From NCBI GenBank assembly GCA_900754745.1, contig CAAEEB010000032.1:1-11186 (forward strand): DNA of 11,186 bases, given 5' to 3'. Below the pieces are notes generated by a model, which was not told the origin of the DNA, searched no databases, and saw only the letters and a program-made list of their open reading frames with translations. Position numbers and translations under genes: made by a program. The DNA is from an uncultured Collinsella sp. Lineage in GTDB: Bacteria > Actinomycetota > Coriobacteriia > Coriobacteriales > Coriobacteriaceae. Below are positions 1 through 6,919 of the stretch, in pieces (within the stretch, counting starts at the first letter, position 1; each line of letters opens with the position of its first letter).

Positions 1-759
1 CTCGACGTCGACGTCGTTCTCGAGTGCACCGGCTTCTACACCAGCAAGGCTAAGGCTCAGGCCCACATCAACGCTGGCGCCAAGAAGGTCGTCATCTCCG
101 CTCCGGCCGGCAGCGATCTGCCCACCATCGTGTACAACGTCAACCATGAGACGCTGACCGCTGAGGACAACATCATCTCCGCTGCTTCCTGCACCACCAA
201 CTGCCTCGCCCCGATGGCCAAGGGTCTGAACGACTTCGCTCCCATCGTGTCCGGCATCATGACCACCATTCACGCCTGGACCGGCGACCAGATGCCGCTC
301 GACGGCCCGCAGCGCAAGGGCAACAAGCGTCGTAGCCGTGCCTGCGCCGTCAACATCGTCCCCAACACCACCGGTGCTGCCAAGGCTATCGGCCTGGTTC
401 TCCCCGAGCTCAACGGTAAGCTCATCGGTGCTGCCCAGCGCGTCCCGACGCCGACCGGCTCCATCACCAACCTCTACGCTGTCGTTGACAAGAAGGTCAC
501 CGTCGACGAGGTCAACGCCGCTATGAAGGCCTACGCTGCCACCATCTCCGAGACCTTCGGTTACAACGAGGACGACATCGTCTCCACCGACATCATCGGC
601 GAGACCCACGGCTCCATCTTCGACGCCACTCAGACCATGTGCTCTGACCTCGGCAACGGCCAGACCCTCGTTCAGGTCACCTCTTGGTACGACAACGAGA
701 ACTCTTACACCTCTCAGATGGTCCGCACCATCAAGTACTTCGAGAAGTTCGTTGCTTAA
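1..759 (+). CDS. gap: Glyceraldehyde-3-phosphate dehydrogenase, 5'-truncated by the window edge
   Basis: This is the C-terminal 252 residues of the glycolytic GAPDH, which in the cytoplasm oxidises glyceraldehyde-3-phosphate with NAD and phosphate to 1,3-bisphosphoglycerate. The reading frame is open from base 1. About 85 N-terminal residues, most of the NAD-binding Rossmann fold, should lie upstream. The active-site motif SAASCTTNC is present, with the catalytic cysteine at codon 190-192. The activating histidine, in [10 protein letters not shown], is at codon 271-273, and the 27-residue Cys-His spacing is the usual one for the family. Also visible are the phosphate-loop segment RVPTPTGS and the C-terminal SWYDNENSY motif near the nicotinamide pocket. 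The gene ends in TAA and is followed by a strong intrinsic terminator, so it may be transcribed largely apart from pgk. Whether it is strictly NAD-dependent cannot be judged because the N-terminal half of the cofactor site is missing. Confidence 0.97.
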   Translation, partial: LDVDVVLECTGFYTSKAKAQAHINAGAKKVVISAPAGSDLPTIVYNVNHETLTAEDNIISAASCTTNCLAPMAKGLNDFAPIVSGIMTTIHAWTGDQMPLDGPQRKGNKRRSRACAVNIVPNTTGAAKAIGLVLPELNGKLIGAAQRVPTPTGSITNLYAVVDKKVTVDEVNAAMKAYAATISETFGYNEDDIVSTDIIGETHGSIFDATQTMCSDLGNGQTLVQVTSWYDNENSYTSQMVRTIKYFEKFVA

Positions 760-796
760 TTTAGCTTTTAGCGAATAGCTCGTTGAGCGTCTAAAG

Positions 797-844
797 AAGG
801 GCGCGGCCTTATAGGGCTTACACCCTAGGGTCGCGCCCTTTTTA
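797..844 (+). terminator. Intrinsic terminator of gap
   Basis: A 12-bp stem pairs AAGGGCGCGGCC (797-808) with GGTCGCGCCCTT (829-840), with one G-U wobble. A small inner pairing TAGGG/CCCTA (812-816 with 823-827) extends the hairpin, and the right arm runs into a T tract (839-843). It lies 37 nt after the gap stop codon and 55 nt before pgk. It should end most gap transcripts, or allow limited readthrough into pgk. Confidence 0.9.
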
Positions 845-853
845 TAGGAAATC

Positions 854-876
854 GTCTGCCGTAATGGGAGGCAGAC
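854..876. repeat. Perfect inverted repeat in the pgk leader
   Basis: GTCTGCC (854-860) and GGCAGAC (870-876) form a perfect 7-bp dyad with a 9-nt spacer, between the gap terminator and the pgk ribosome binding site. As RNA it would be a GC-rich 5'-UTR hairpin ending 6 nt before the Shine-Dalgarno. As DNA it could be a repressor or activator site. There is no T tract, so it is not a terminator. Its function is not known. Confidence 0.5.
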
Positions 877-882
877 ACGTAC

Positions 883-888
883 GAAAGG
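883..888 (+). promoter_or_regulatory. Ribosome binding site that fixes the pgk start
   Basis: GAAAGG lies 11 nt before the ATG at 900. The alternative in-frame ATG at 864 has no comparable site and would add 12 non-conserved residues (MGGRHVRKVEAN) before the normal PGK N-terminus. The start at 900 is therefore preferred. Confidence 0.7.
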
Positions 889-899
889 TAGAAGCAAAC

Positions 900-2090
900 A
901 TGGCCTTTACCAAGAAGACCGTCCGCGACATCGATGTCGACGGCAAGCGCGTTCTCGTCCGCGTTGACTTCAACGTGCCTATCAAGGATGGCGTCGTTGG
1001 CGACACCACCCGTATCAAGGCTGCCCTGCCCACCATCAACTATCTCGTTGAGCACAACGCTCGCGTCATCCTCATGAGCCACCTCGGCCGTCCCGATGGC
1101 ACCGGCTTCCAGCCCGAGCTGTCCCTCGAGCCCGTCGCCAAGAAGCTCGCCGAGCTCTCTGGTCTCGACGTTGCCTTTGTCGCCGACACCTACGGCGAGA
1201 AGGCTGCCGAGGCTGTCGCTGCCGTCGAGCCGGGCAAGGTTCTCGTTCTCGAGAACGTCCGCTTCGACAAGCGTGAGAAGAAGAACGATCCCGAGATCGC
1301 CAAGAAGCTCGCTTCCTATGGTGACGTCTTCGTTCTCGATGCCTTCGGCACCGCTCACCGCGCCCAGGGTTCCGTCGTGGGCCCCGCCGCTTACCTGCCT
1401 GCCGTCGCTGGCTTCCTGCTCGAGAAGGAGGTCGACACGCTGACCGGCATCTTCGCCGAGCCCGAGCGCCCCTTCGTCGCTATCGTCGGTGGTTCCAAGG
1501 TTTCCTCCAAGATCGGCGTTCTCGATCACCTCATCGACTCCGCTGACACCCTGATCATCGGTGGCGGCATGGCCTACACCTTCTTCCTGGCTCAGGGCCT
1601 GACCGTCGGTCAGTCCCTCAAGGAAGAGGACTGGGTCGAGCGCGCTGGCGAGATGCTCAAGAAGGCCGAGGAGAAGGGCGTCAAGATCCTGCTCCCCATC
1701 GACAACCGCGTTGCCGATCACTTTGGCGAGGACGCTGTTCCCGAGGTTGTCGCTTCCGACGCTATTCCCGACGATCGTGAGGGCATGGACATCGGCCCCA
1801 AGACCGAGGAGCTTTACGCCGAGGCCGTCAAGGGCGCCAAGACCGTGTTCTGGAACGGCCCCATGGGCGTCTTCGAGTTCGACAACTTCGCTCACGGCAC
1901 CCAGGCTATCGCCGAGGCTGTCGCCGAGGCCGACTGCACCTCGATCATCGGCGGTGGCGACTCTGTCGCAGCTGTCAACAAGTTCAACCTGGCCGACAAG
2001 ATGAGCTGGATCTCCACCGGTGGTGGCGCTTCCATGGAGCTCGTCGAGGGTAAGGCCCTGCCCGGAGTGGAGGCGCTTCTCGATGCCTAA
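900..2090 (+). CDS. pgk: Phosphoglycerate kinase
   Basis: This 396-residue cytoplasmic enzyme transfers phosphate from 1,3-bisphosphoglycerate to ADP, giving 3-phosphoglycerate and ATP. The length is normal for bacterial PGK (390-400). The N-terminal domain carries the substrate-binding RVDFNVP at residues 21-27 (Arg21, Asp23, Asn25) and SHLGRP at 60-65. The C-terminal nucleotide domain carries GGSKVSSK from 197, KTVFWNGPMG from 314, GGGDS at 351-355 and the glycine-rich loop GGGA at 374-377. No key residue is missing. The ATG at 900 is chosen because of GAAAGG at 883-888 and alignment with the family N-terminus. The stop codon overlaps the start of tpiA by 8 nt, indicating translational coupling. 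I see no convincing promoter between the gap terminator and this gene, so it may depend on readthrough from gap or on a promoter I cannot recognise. Confidence 0.98.
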   Translation: MAFTKKTVRDIDVDGKRVLVRVDFNVPIKDGVVGDTTRIKAALPTINYLVEHNARVILMSHLGRPDGTGFQPELSLEPVAKKLAELSGLDVAFVADTYGEKAAEAVAAVEPGKVLVLENVRFDKREKKNDPEIAKKLASYGDVFVLDAFGTAHRAQGSVVGPAAYLPAVAGFLLEKEVDTLTGIFAEPERPFVAIVGGSKVSSKIGVLDHLIDSADTLIIGGGMAYTFFLAQGLTVGQSLKEEDWVERAGEMLKKAEEKGVKILLPIDNRVADHFGEDAVPEVVASDAIPDDREGMDIGPKTEELYAEAVKGAKTVFWNGPMGVFEFDNFAHGTQAIAEAVAEADCTSIIGGGDSVAAVNKFNLADKMSWISTGGGASMELVEGKALPGVEALLDA

Positions 2091-2850
2091 TCGCACCCTT
2101 CTTATCGCTGGTAACTGGAAGATGAACAACGACGTCGCCGAGGCCGCCAAGCTCGCCGACGAGCTGGCTCAGGCTCTGCCCGAGGTTCCGGCTGGCGTCG
2201 AGGTGCTCGTCTGCCCTCCGACCATCGACATCACCACGGTTCATGACCGCATTCAGGCTGCCCCCATCGCCCTCGGTGCACAGAACGTGTACTGGGAGGC
2301 CAAGGGTGCCTTCACCGGTGAGTCCTCTTGCGACATGCTCAAGTCCGCTGGCTGCACCTACTGCATCATCGGTCACTCCGAGCGTCGTGATTACTTCCAC
2401 GAGACCGATGAGGATCAGAACAAGAAGGCCAAGGCCCTCGTTGCCGCCGGTCTTGTTCCCGTCTTCTGCTGCGGCGAGTCCCTCGAGGTCCGCGAGGCTG
2501 GCACCTATGTCGAGCACGTCGTGAACCAGGTCAAGGCTGGTCTTGCTGGTCTTGAGATCACCTGCCCCAAGCAGGTCGTCGTCGCCTACGAGCCCATTTG
2601 GGCCATCGGCACCGGCAAGACCGCTACCGCCGAGGACGCTCAGGAGGTCTGCGGCGCTATCCGTGAGACCCTCAAGGAGATGTTCGGCGAGGAGCTCGCC
2701 AACGGCATCCGCGTTCTCTACGGCGGTTCCGCTAAGCCCGGCAACATTGCTGAGCTCGTCGCCAAGCCCGACGTTGACGGCGCCCTCGTGGGCGGCGCTT
2801 CGCTCAAGGCTGCCGACTTTGCCTCTATGGTCGTCAAGGCAGGCGAGTAG
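2083..2850 (+). CDS. tpiA: Triose-phosphate isomerase
   Basis: This 255-residue TIM-barrel enzyme interconverts dihydroxyacetone phosphate and glyceraldehyde-3-phosphate in the cytoplasm. The catalytic set is complete: Asn11 and Lys13 in AGNWKMN, the electrophile His98 in IIGHSERR, and the base Glu170 in AYEPIWAIGTGKT, which leads into the mobile phosphate-gripping loop. The phosphate site continues at YGGS (213-216) and the final GALVGGASL segment. The length is typical of bacterial TIM (about 250). The ATG at 2083 lies inside the last codons of pgk, with GGAGG at 2069-2073 nine nt upstream. A more upstream ATG at 2020 is rejected because it would add 21 residues translated from an alternative frame of pgk. 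gpmI begins 5 nt after the stop, so pgk, tpiA and gpmI are almost certainly co-transcribed. Confidence 0.98.
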   Translation: MPNRTLLIAGNWKMNNDVAEAAKLADELAQALPEVPAGVEVLVCPPTIDITTVHDRIQAAPIALGAQNVYWEAKGAFTGESSCDMLKSAGCTYCIIGHSERRDYFHETDEDQNKKAKALVAAGLVPVFCCGESLEVREAGTYVEHVVNQVKAGLAGLEITCPKQVVVAYEPIWAIGTGKTATAEDAQEVCGAIRETLKEMFGEELANGIRVLYGGSAKPGNIAELVAKPDVDGALVGGASLKAADFASMVVKAGE

Positions 2851-2855
2851 GACAT

Positions 2856-4409
2856 ATGGCACAGCGTCATCTTCCTGCACTCCTGATCATCATGGATGGT
2901 TGCGGCCTTGCTCCGGCCGATGGCGAGAACGCCGTCGCCGCTGCCAAGACGCCCTTCCTTGATAGCCTGTACGAGAAGTACCCCCACACCACGCTCGGTG
3001 CTTCGGGCGAGGACGTGGGCCTTCCCGATGGCCAGATGGGCAACTCCGAGGTGGGTCACCTCAACATCGGTGCCGGCCGCATCGTGTTCCAGGAGCTTTC
3101 GCGCATCAACAATGCCATCAAGGACGGCTCCATCGCCAAGAACGAGGTTTTCGTTAAGGCTATGGACGATGTCAAGGCTGACGGCAAGACCCTTCATCTC
3201 ATGGGCCTTATGAGCCCTGGCGGTGTTCACTCTCATATGAGCCACGTCGAGGCTCTGGTCAAGATGGCTGCCGAGCACGGTGTCAAGACCGTTCGCGTCC
3301 ACGCCTTCATGGATGGTCGCGACGTTGACCCGCAGTCCGGTGCCGGTTACATGAGTGAGTTCTGCGCCTTCCTGGCTAAGATCTCCGAGGAGACCGGTTG
3401 CGACGCTCGCGTTGCCACCGTCTCGGGCCGTTATTGGGCCATGGACCGCGACAACCGTTGGGAGCGCATCCAGCGCGCCTACGACGTCATGGTCAACGCA
3501 TCCGATGCCGATACCGACCCTGTTGCCGGTATCAAGGCCTACTACGAGAAGGATCCGCGCGGCGACGAGTTCGTCGAGCCCTTCGCTGCCCACAATGAGG
3601 GCATCCACGAGGGCGACGCGGCCATCTTCTTCAACTTCCGTCCCGACCGCGCTCGTCAGATGACTCGCGTGTTCACGGACAAGGAGTTCGACGGCTTTGA
3701 GCGCGAGCAGATCAAGCTTTCGCACTTTGTGACGATGACCGAGTACGACCCGACGTTTGACGTCGAGGTCGCCTTCCCCAAGACGTTCCCCGAGAACGTC
3801 CTGGCCGACGTTATCGCCGCCAATGGCCTGAAGCAGCTGCACACCGCCGAGACCGAGAAGTACGCCCACGTGACGTTCTTCCTCAACGGCGGCATCGAGG
3901 AGCCCAAGGAGGGCGAGGAGCGCGTGCTCGTCGCTTCTCCCAAGGTCGCTACCTATGACCTGCAACCTGAGATGAGCGCTCCCGAGGTTACCGAGAAGCT
4001 TGTCGCTGCCATCAACGAGGATCGCGCTGATTTCTACATCGTGAACTTCGCAAACTGCGACATGGTTGGTCACACCGGTGTCTTCGACGCTGCCGTTAAG
4101 GCCGTCGAGGCTGTTGACGATGCCCTGTCCAAGGTTGTCCCGGCGATTCTCGCTAAGGGCGGCTTTGCGCTGATTACCGCCGATCACGGCAACGCCGATC
4201 ACATGTTTGACGTTGCTTCCGACGGTTCCAAGCATCCGTTCACGGCTCACACCACCAACCGCGTGCCGTTCATCATCGTTGATGAGAAGGCACAGCTCAC
4301 CGGTATCGAGGACGGCCGTCTTTCCGATATCGCTCCGACCATGCTCACCATGGCTGGTATTGAGCCTTCCGCCGAGATGACGGGTCGCGTACTCGCCACC
4401 GAGGCCTAA
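2856..4409 (+). CDS. gpmI: 2,3-bisphosphoglycerate-independent phosphoglycerate mutase
   Basis: This 517-residue cytoplasmic enzyme of the alkaline phosphatase superfamily converts 3-phosphoglycerate to 2-phosphoglycerate through a phosphoserine intermediate and normally uses two manganese ions. It is slightly longer than the usual 505-515. Metal and catalytic residues are visible: Asp14 in MDGCG, the nucleophile Ser64 in QMGNSEVGHLNIGAGR, the substrate-binding MDGRD and GRYWAMDRD segments, NFRPDR at 260-265, Asp402 and His406 in CDMVGH, Asp443 and His444 in ADHGNADH, and His465 in AHTTN. It is unrelated to the cofactor-dependent mutase (gpmA). The ATG at 2856 follows tpiA by 5 nt, with only a weak AGG just upstream and an AGGCGAG at 2841-2847, so translation is probably coupled to tpiA. 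The stop TAA is followed directly by an in-frame TAG. An intrinsic terminator 25 nt later closes the operon. Confidence 0.98.
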   Translation: MAQRHLPALLIIMDGCGLAPADGENAVAAAKTPFLDSLYEKYPHTTLGASGEDVGLPDGQMGNSEVGHLNIGAGRIVFQELSRINNAIKDGSIAKNEVFVKAMDDVKADGKTLHLMGLMSPGGVHSHMSHVEALVKMAAEHGVKTVRVHAFMDGRDVDPQSGAGYMSEFCAFLAKISEETGCDARVATVSGRYWAMDRDNRWERIQRAYDVMVNASDADTDPVAGIKAYYEKDPRGDEFVEPFAAHNEGIHEGDAAIFFNFRPDRARQMTRVFTDKEFDGFEREQIKLSHFVTMTEYDPTFDVEVAFPKTFPENVLADVIAANGLKQLHTAETEKYAHVTFFLNGGIEEPKEGEERVLVASPKVATYDLQPEMSAPEVTEKLVAAINEDRADFYIVNFANCDMVGHTGVFDAAVKAVEAVDDALSKVVPAILAKGGFALITADHGNADHMFDVASDGSKHPFTAHTTNRVPFIIVDEKAQLTGIEDGRLSDIAPTMLTMAGIEPSAEMTGRVLATEA

Positions 4410-4434
4410 TAGAAAACAAATACCGTTTTCTAGT

Positions 4435-4470
4435 AAGGGGGTTGTCCATAACCGGACAACCCTCTTTTTT
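4435..4470 (+). terminator. Intrinsic terminator of the pgk-tpiA-gpmI operon
   Basis: The core stem pairs GGGTTGTCC (4439-4447) with GGACAACCC (4454-4462) around the 6-nt loop ATAACC. It can be extended outward by four more pairs, including one G-U, to 4435/4466. A T tract follows at 4465-4470. This is a canonical Rho-independent terminator. Confidence 0.93.
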
Positions 4471-4522
4471 GCGCTATTTCTACCTCGTCACCAAATGGCT
4501 GATGGGGGAGTGCTGGGGGTTG

Positions 4523-4531
4523 TGGTACAGT
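4523..4531 (+). promoter_or_regulatory. Candidate extended -10 promoter of secG
   Basis: TG-G-TACAGT fits the extended -10 pattern TGnTAnnnT. It is placed to give a leader of about 30 nt before the secG ATG. No good -35 element is seen at 17-18 nt upstream, which is tolerated in extended -10 promoters. The position directly after the gpmI terminator supports it. Confidence 0.5.
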
Positions 4532-4567
4532 ACTGGAGTTTGAATTGTTCTATTAAGGAGCTTATCT

Positions 4568-4822
4568 ATGGGTCCGTTCCAGATTCTTCTGTTTGTCGTT
4601 TGGGCTGTCTCTGCCGTGGCGCTGACGATTCTCGTCCTGATGCATTCCGGTAAGGGCACCGGCGTTTCGGATATGATCGCTAGCTCGCTGTATAACTCCA
4701 GCTCTGCCACGGGCGTCATGGAGCAGAACCTCGATCGCCTGACGGTAATTATGGCCGTCGTTTTTGCCGTGTGTGTCGTCCTGTGCATGTTCTTCTTCCC
4801 GCAGGGTATCGTCGGCTACTAA
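4568..4822 (+). CDS. secG: Preprotein translocase subunit SecG
   Basis: This 84-residue integral membrane protein is the accessory SecG subunit of the SecYEG channel, which assists SecA-driven protein export. It shows the expected two-helix hairpin: a first hydrophobic segment at about residues 5-25 and a second at about 58-78. The family loop motif LVLMHSGKGTG follows helix 1, and NLDRLTVIMAVVF leads into helix 2, matching the conserved LdrlT...F of SecG. The start at 4568 is supported by AAGGAG at 4555-4560, 7 nt away. Neighbouring gpmI and oppA are separated from it by terminators, so it appears monocistronic. Placement of secG next to gap-pgk-tpi genes is common in Gram-positive bacteria and reflects conserved gene order rather than a role in glycolysis. 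Confidence 0.93.
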   Translation: MGPFQILLFVVWAVSAVALTILVLMHSGKGTGVSDMIASSLYNSSSATGVMEQNLDRLTVIMAVVFAVCVVLCMFFFPQGIVGY

Positions 4823-4844
4823 GCACGAGCCACATAAATACTTG

Positions 4845-4875
4845 AAAAGGGTTCTGCAAGTGCGGGACCCTTTTT
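4845..4875 (+). terminator. Intrinsic terminator of secG
   Basis: AAAAGGGTTC (4845-4854) pairs with GGACCCTTTT (4865-4874), with one G-U wobble. The inner bases can pair further around an AAGT loop (4858-4861), and the right arm ends in five T residues (4871-4875). It lies 22 nt after the secG stop codon and isolates the gene from oppA. Confidence 0.9.
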
Positions 4876-4877
4876 GT

Positions 4878-4891
4878 TTACATATTTGTAA
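4878..4891. promoter_or_regulatory. Short AT-rich dyad upstream of the oppA promoter, possible operator
   Basis: TTACA-TATT-TGTAA is a perfect 5-bp inverted repeat with a 4-nt spacer. It lies between the secG terminator and the candidate oppA promoter, about 50 nt before the -35 element. The shape suits a dimeric regulator site, but I cannot assign it to a family, and a dyad this short may be chance. Confidence 0.2.
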
Positions 4892-4943
4892 CAGAGCCAA
4901 AATATCCCCACATACTTCGCCCAACTAAAGAAATTCTCGACCG

Positions 4944-4975
4944 TTGACGGGAATTAGCCCCAAATCGTGTATAAA
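4944..4975 (+). promoter_or_regulatory. Candidate promoter of oppA
   Basis: TTGACG (4944-4949) matches the -35 consensus in five of six positions, and TATAAA (4970-4975) matches the -10 in five of six. The 20-nt spacer is longer than the preferred 17, so either the spacing is suboptimal by design or only one element is used. It would give a leader of roughly 135 nt before oppA. Confidence 0.45.
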
Positions 4976-5004
4976 ATGCGCTAATGTATTGCGAAACGTT
5001 GGTT

Positions 5005-5084
5005 CGTTGTGCATATCCAGCCATAGCAACGGGCGGCGTTTTGATGGTTCGGATCGGATTGTCTCGACATGTGTCCGACTGAAC
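5005..5084 (+). promoter_or_regulatory. Structured 5' leader of oppA
   Basis: Two imperfect hairpins can be drawn. CGTTG (5005-5009) pairs with CAACG (5027-5031). Further on, GTTC (5047-5050) plus TCGGA (5054-5058) pair with TCCGA (5074-5078) plus GAAC (5081-5084), separated by a small internal loop. The second ends 20 nt before the oppA Shine-Dalgarno. I do not recognise a known riboswitch or T-box here. The leader may serve mRNA stability or regulation, or the pairing may be incidental. Confidence 0.3.
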
Positions 5085-5104
5085 ATTTCTTTGTCCTATC
5101 TCAT

Positions 5105-5111
5105 AAGGAGG
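5105..5111 (+). promoter_or_regulatory. Strong ribosome binding site of oppA
   Basis: AAGGAGG is a near-perfect Shine-Dalgarno 5 nt before the ATG at 5117. It decides the start against the in-frame ATG at 5069, which would place this site inside the coding sequence and put 16 charged or polar residues ahead of the signal peptide. Confidence 0.85.
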
Positions 5112-5116
5112 ATGGC

Positions 5117-6793
5117 ATGGCTGATTCTATGTTCCACCAGCCCGTTATGGGTCGTCGCGCCTTTGTCGGCGGTACCCTTGCTGCGAGCTCCATGGCTTTT
5201 CTTGCCGCATGCGGCAAGAAGGGCGGCGACGCTTCCGGTTCTGAGTCCGGTTCGAAGCTGAACTTCTACATCAACAACCCGGTCTGTATCGACCCCTACA
5301 ATGTCCAGGAGGACCAGGGCACTCAGGTCGAGTACCAGCTCTTTGATGCTCTGACCTCTTATGACGCCGAGAAGGGCGAGATCGTTCCGCTGGCTTGCGA
5401 GTCCTTCGAGGCCAACGACGACGCCACCGAGTTCACCTTCAAGATCAAGAAGGCCAAGTTCCACAACGGTGACGACGTTACCTCCAAGTCCTTCAAGCTC
5501 GGTTGGGAGCGTCTGGTCAACACCAAGTCGGCTGTCGCTACCGAGTACGGCCCTTCCGAGGTCTCCTATCACCTCTCCATGGTCGAGGGCTATGACGATC
5601 TGCTTGCCGGTAACGCTACCGAGCTCAGCGGTGTTACCTGCCCCGACGATGAGACCCTCGTCGTCAAGCTGGCTTCCGCTTACGCCGACTTCCCCTTCGT
5701 CGCCTCTCACCCGGCTCTGGCCCCGGTTCCCGAGTGCGCCGAGTCCGATGTCAAGAGCTTCTACCTCGCCCCGGTCGGTAACGGCCCGTTCATGATGGAC
5801 GGCAAGTGGGAGGATGGCCAGGAGATCAACGTCAAGAAGTTCGACGATTACTATGGCGACAAGGCCAAGATCGATGGCATCCACTTCCAGGTCATCAAGG
5901 ACATGGAGACCGCCTACAAGGAGTTCCAGGCCGGTAACCTCGATGTCTGCGACGTTCCCGTCGCTCAGATCGACGCCGCCAAGAAGGATCGCGGCGTGTC
6001 CAAGGACGGCTACACCATGGGTGACGGCGAGCGCATGCTGCTCGGCGCCGAGCCTTCCACGTACTATCTGACCTGCAACACCACGGCCGAGCCGTTCAGC
6101 AACGCCGACCTGCGCAGGGGTATCTCCCTGGCCATCAACCGTGAGGCCATCTGCAAGACCATCTTCAAGGGTACCCGTACCCCCGCCGACGGCATTGTTC
6201 CTCCGGGCATCGATGGCTACAAGGAGGGCGCATGGGAGTTCTGCGCCTACGACGTCGACAAGGCTAACGAGTACCTCGACAAGGTCGCTCCTGCCGGCGC
6301 CAACGGTGACCGTGGCATTAACGTGACGCTGTCCTACAACCAGGACGGTGGCCACAAGGAGATCATGGAGTCCATCATCGGCGACCTCGCCAAGGTCGGC
6401 GTTACCGCTGTCTCCGATACCCCTGAGTGGTCTGCGCTGCTCGAGCAGTACCAGAACTTCAACTATCAGTTCGGTCGTCTGGGCTGGATTGCCGACTACC
6501 CGATCATGGACAACTTCCTGTATCCGCTGTTCCACTCCGACTCCCTCGGTGGCGACAACCGCTCCGGTTACAACAACCCCGAGTTCGACGCCAAGGTCGA
6601 CGAGGCTCGTACTATTGTTGACGACGAGGAGCGCGTCGCTAAGATGCAGGAGGCCGACGCAATGGTCGCTGCCGACTGCCCGGTCATCCCGATTATGTTC
6701 TACACGCACACCATCGCCGGCTCCGATCGCATTAAGCACCTCTATGTCGATCCGCAGAAGCACGCCGATCTGGGTACCGCTGAGCTCGCCTAA
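5117..6793 (+). CDS. oppA: Peptide ABC transporter substrate-binding lipoprotein (OppA/DppA type)
   Basis: This 558-residue extracytoplasmic solute-binding protein of the SBP_bac_5 family captures oligo- or dipeptides and delivers them to the OppBCDF membrane complex encoded downstream. The N-terminus is a lipoprotein signal: GRRAFV at 12-17, a weakly hydrophobic stretch at 18-31, and lipobox LAAC with the lipidated Cys32. The twin-arginine pair followed by A-F-V resembles a Tat signal. A Gly/Ser/Lys-rich tether follows, then the large two-lobed binding domain. The family motif PFSNADLRRGISLAINREAI (from residue 326) is clear. Length fits the family (500-600). The start is fixed by AAGGAGG at 5105-5111. 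Codon use is as biased as in the glycolytic genes and more so than in oppB/oppC, suggesting high expression. Substrate cannot be read from sequence; nickel, sugar or other SBP_bac_5 ligands are less likely given the context. Confidence 0.93.
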   Translation: MADSMFHQPVMGRRAFVGGTLAASSMAFLAACGKKGGDASGSESGSKLNFYINNPVCIDPYNVQEDQGTQVEYQLFDALTSYDAEKGEIVPLACESFEANDDATEFTFKIKKAKFHNGDDVTSKSFKLGWERLVNTKSAVATEYGPSEVSYHLSMVEGYDDLLAGNATELSGVTCPDDETLVVKLASAYADFPFVASHPALAPVPECAESDVKSFYLAPVGNGPFMMDGKWEDGQEINVKKFDDYYGDKAKIDGIHFQVIKDMETAYKEFQAGNLDVCDVPVAQIDAAKKDRGVSKDGYTMGDGERMLLGAEPSTYYLTCNTTAEPFSNADLRRGISLAINREAICKTIFKGTRTPADGIVPPGIDGYKEGAWEFCAYDVDKANEYLDKVAPAGANGDRGINVTLSYNQDGGHKEIMESIIGDLAKVGVTAVSDTPEWSALLEQYQNFNYQFGRLGWIADYPIMDNFLYPLFHSDSLGGDNRSGYNNPEFDAKVDEARTIVDDEERVAKMQEADAMVAADCPVIPIMFYTHTIAGSDRIKHLYVDPQKHADLGTAELA

Positions 6794-6806
6794 GAGTTTG
6801 CAGCTT

Positions 6807-6840
6807 CCGTGAGGGTCAAGTATTTACGTAGACCTCATGG
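6807..6840 (+). repeat. Hairpin just downstream of oppA
   Basis: CCGTGAGGGTC (6807-6817) can pair with GACCTCATGG (6831-6840), with one G-U wobble and one bulged G, around a 13-nt loop. It lies 13 nt after the oppA stop codon and lacks a T tract. It could act as a 3' stabiliser of an oppA-only transcript. Confidence 0.45.
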
Positions 6841-6889
6841 GAAACATACAGTTCTCCCTAACCTGGGGTAAACTGGCTGATGGTAATTT

Positions 6890-6919
6890 TGGGATGCCGG
6901 TCTGGCGATCGGCATCCCA
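6890..6919 (+). terminator. Hairpin between oppA and oppB, possible leaky terminator or processing site
   Basis: TGGGATGCCG (6890-6899) and CGGCATCCCA (6910-6919) form a perfect 10-bp stem around a 10-nt loop, followed by only TTTA. The weak T run suggests partial termination, or protection of a processed oppA mRNA 3' end, rather than a full stop. It lies 30 nt before the oppB start. Confidence 0.5.

Noticed and set aside
864..899. Upstream in-frame ATG of pgk
   Set aside because: It would add 12 residues not seen in PGK, it overlaps the leader dyad, and the Shine-Dalgarno at 883-888 points to the ATG at 900.
825..2150. Long minus-strand open frame opposite pgk
   Set aside because: It is a shadow of the strongly biased GC-rich codons of pgk. 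The predicted protein is low-complexity (rich in Gly, Leu, Asp, Val), has no recognisable family features, and every known motif lies on the + strand.
1984..4250. Long minus-strand open frames opposite tpiA and gpmI
   Set aside because: They show the same antisense shadow pattern, with no supporting motifs, and they overlap each other and fully recognisable + strand enzymes.
5069..5116. Upstream in-frame ATG of oppA
   Set aside because: It would put the near-perfect AAGGAGG site inside the gene and place 16 polar residues before the lipoprotein signal.
4944..5261. Possible leader peptide or small gene upstream of oppA starting at TTG
   Set aside because: It begins on the -35-like TTGACG, has no ribosome binding site, and runs out of frame into oppA. 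The product is unrecognisable.
5096..6763. Minus-strand open frame of about 555 codons opposite oppA
   Set aside because: Its length comes from the codon bias of oppA. The translation is Val/Leu/Gly/Asp-rich without domain signatures.
6846..6874. Possible internal promoter for oppB with TAAACT as -10
   Set aside because: The element 17 nt upstream (ATACAG) does not resemble a -35, and there is no TGn extension at the right position. Too weak to list as a feature.
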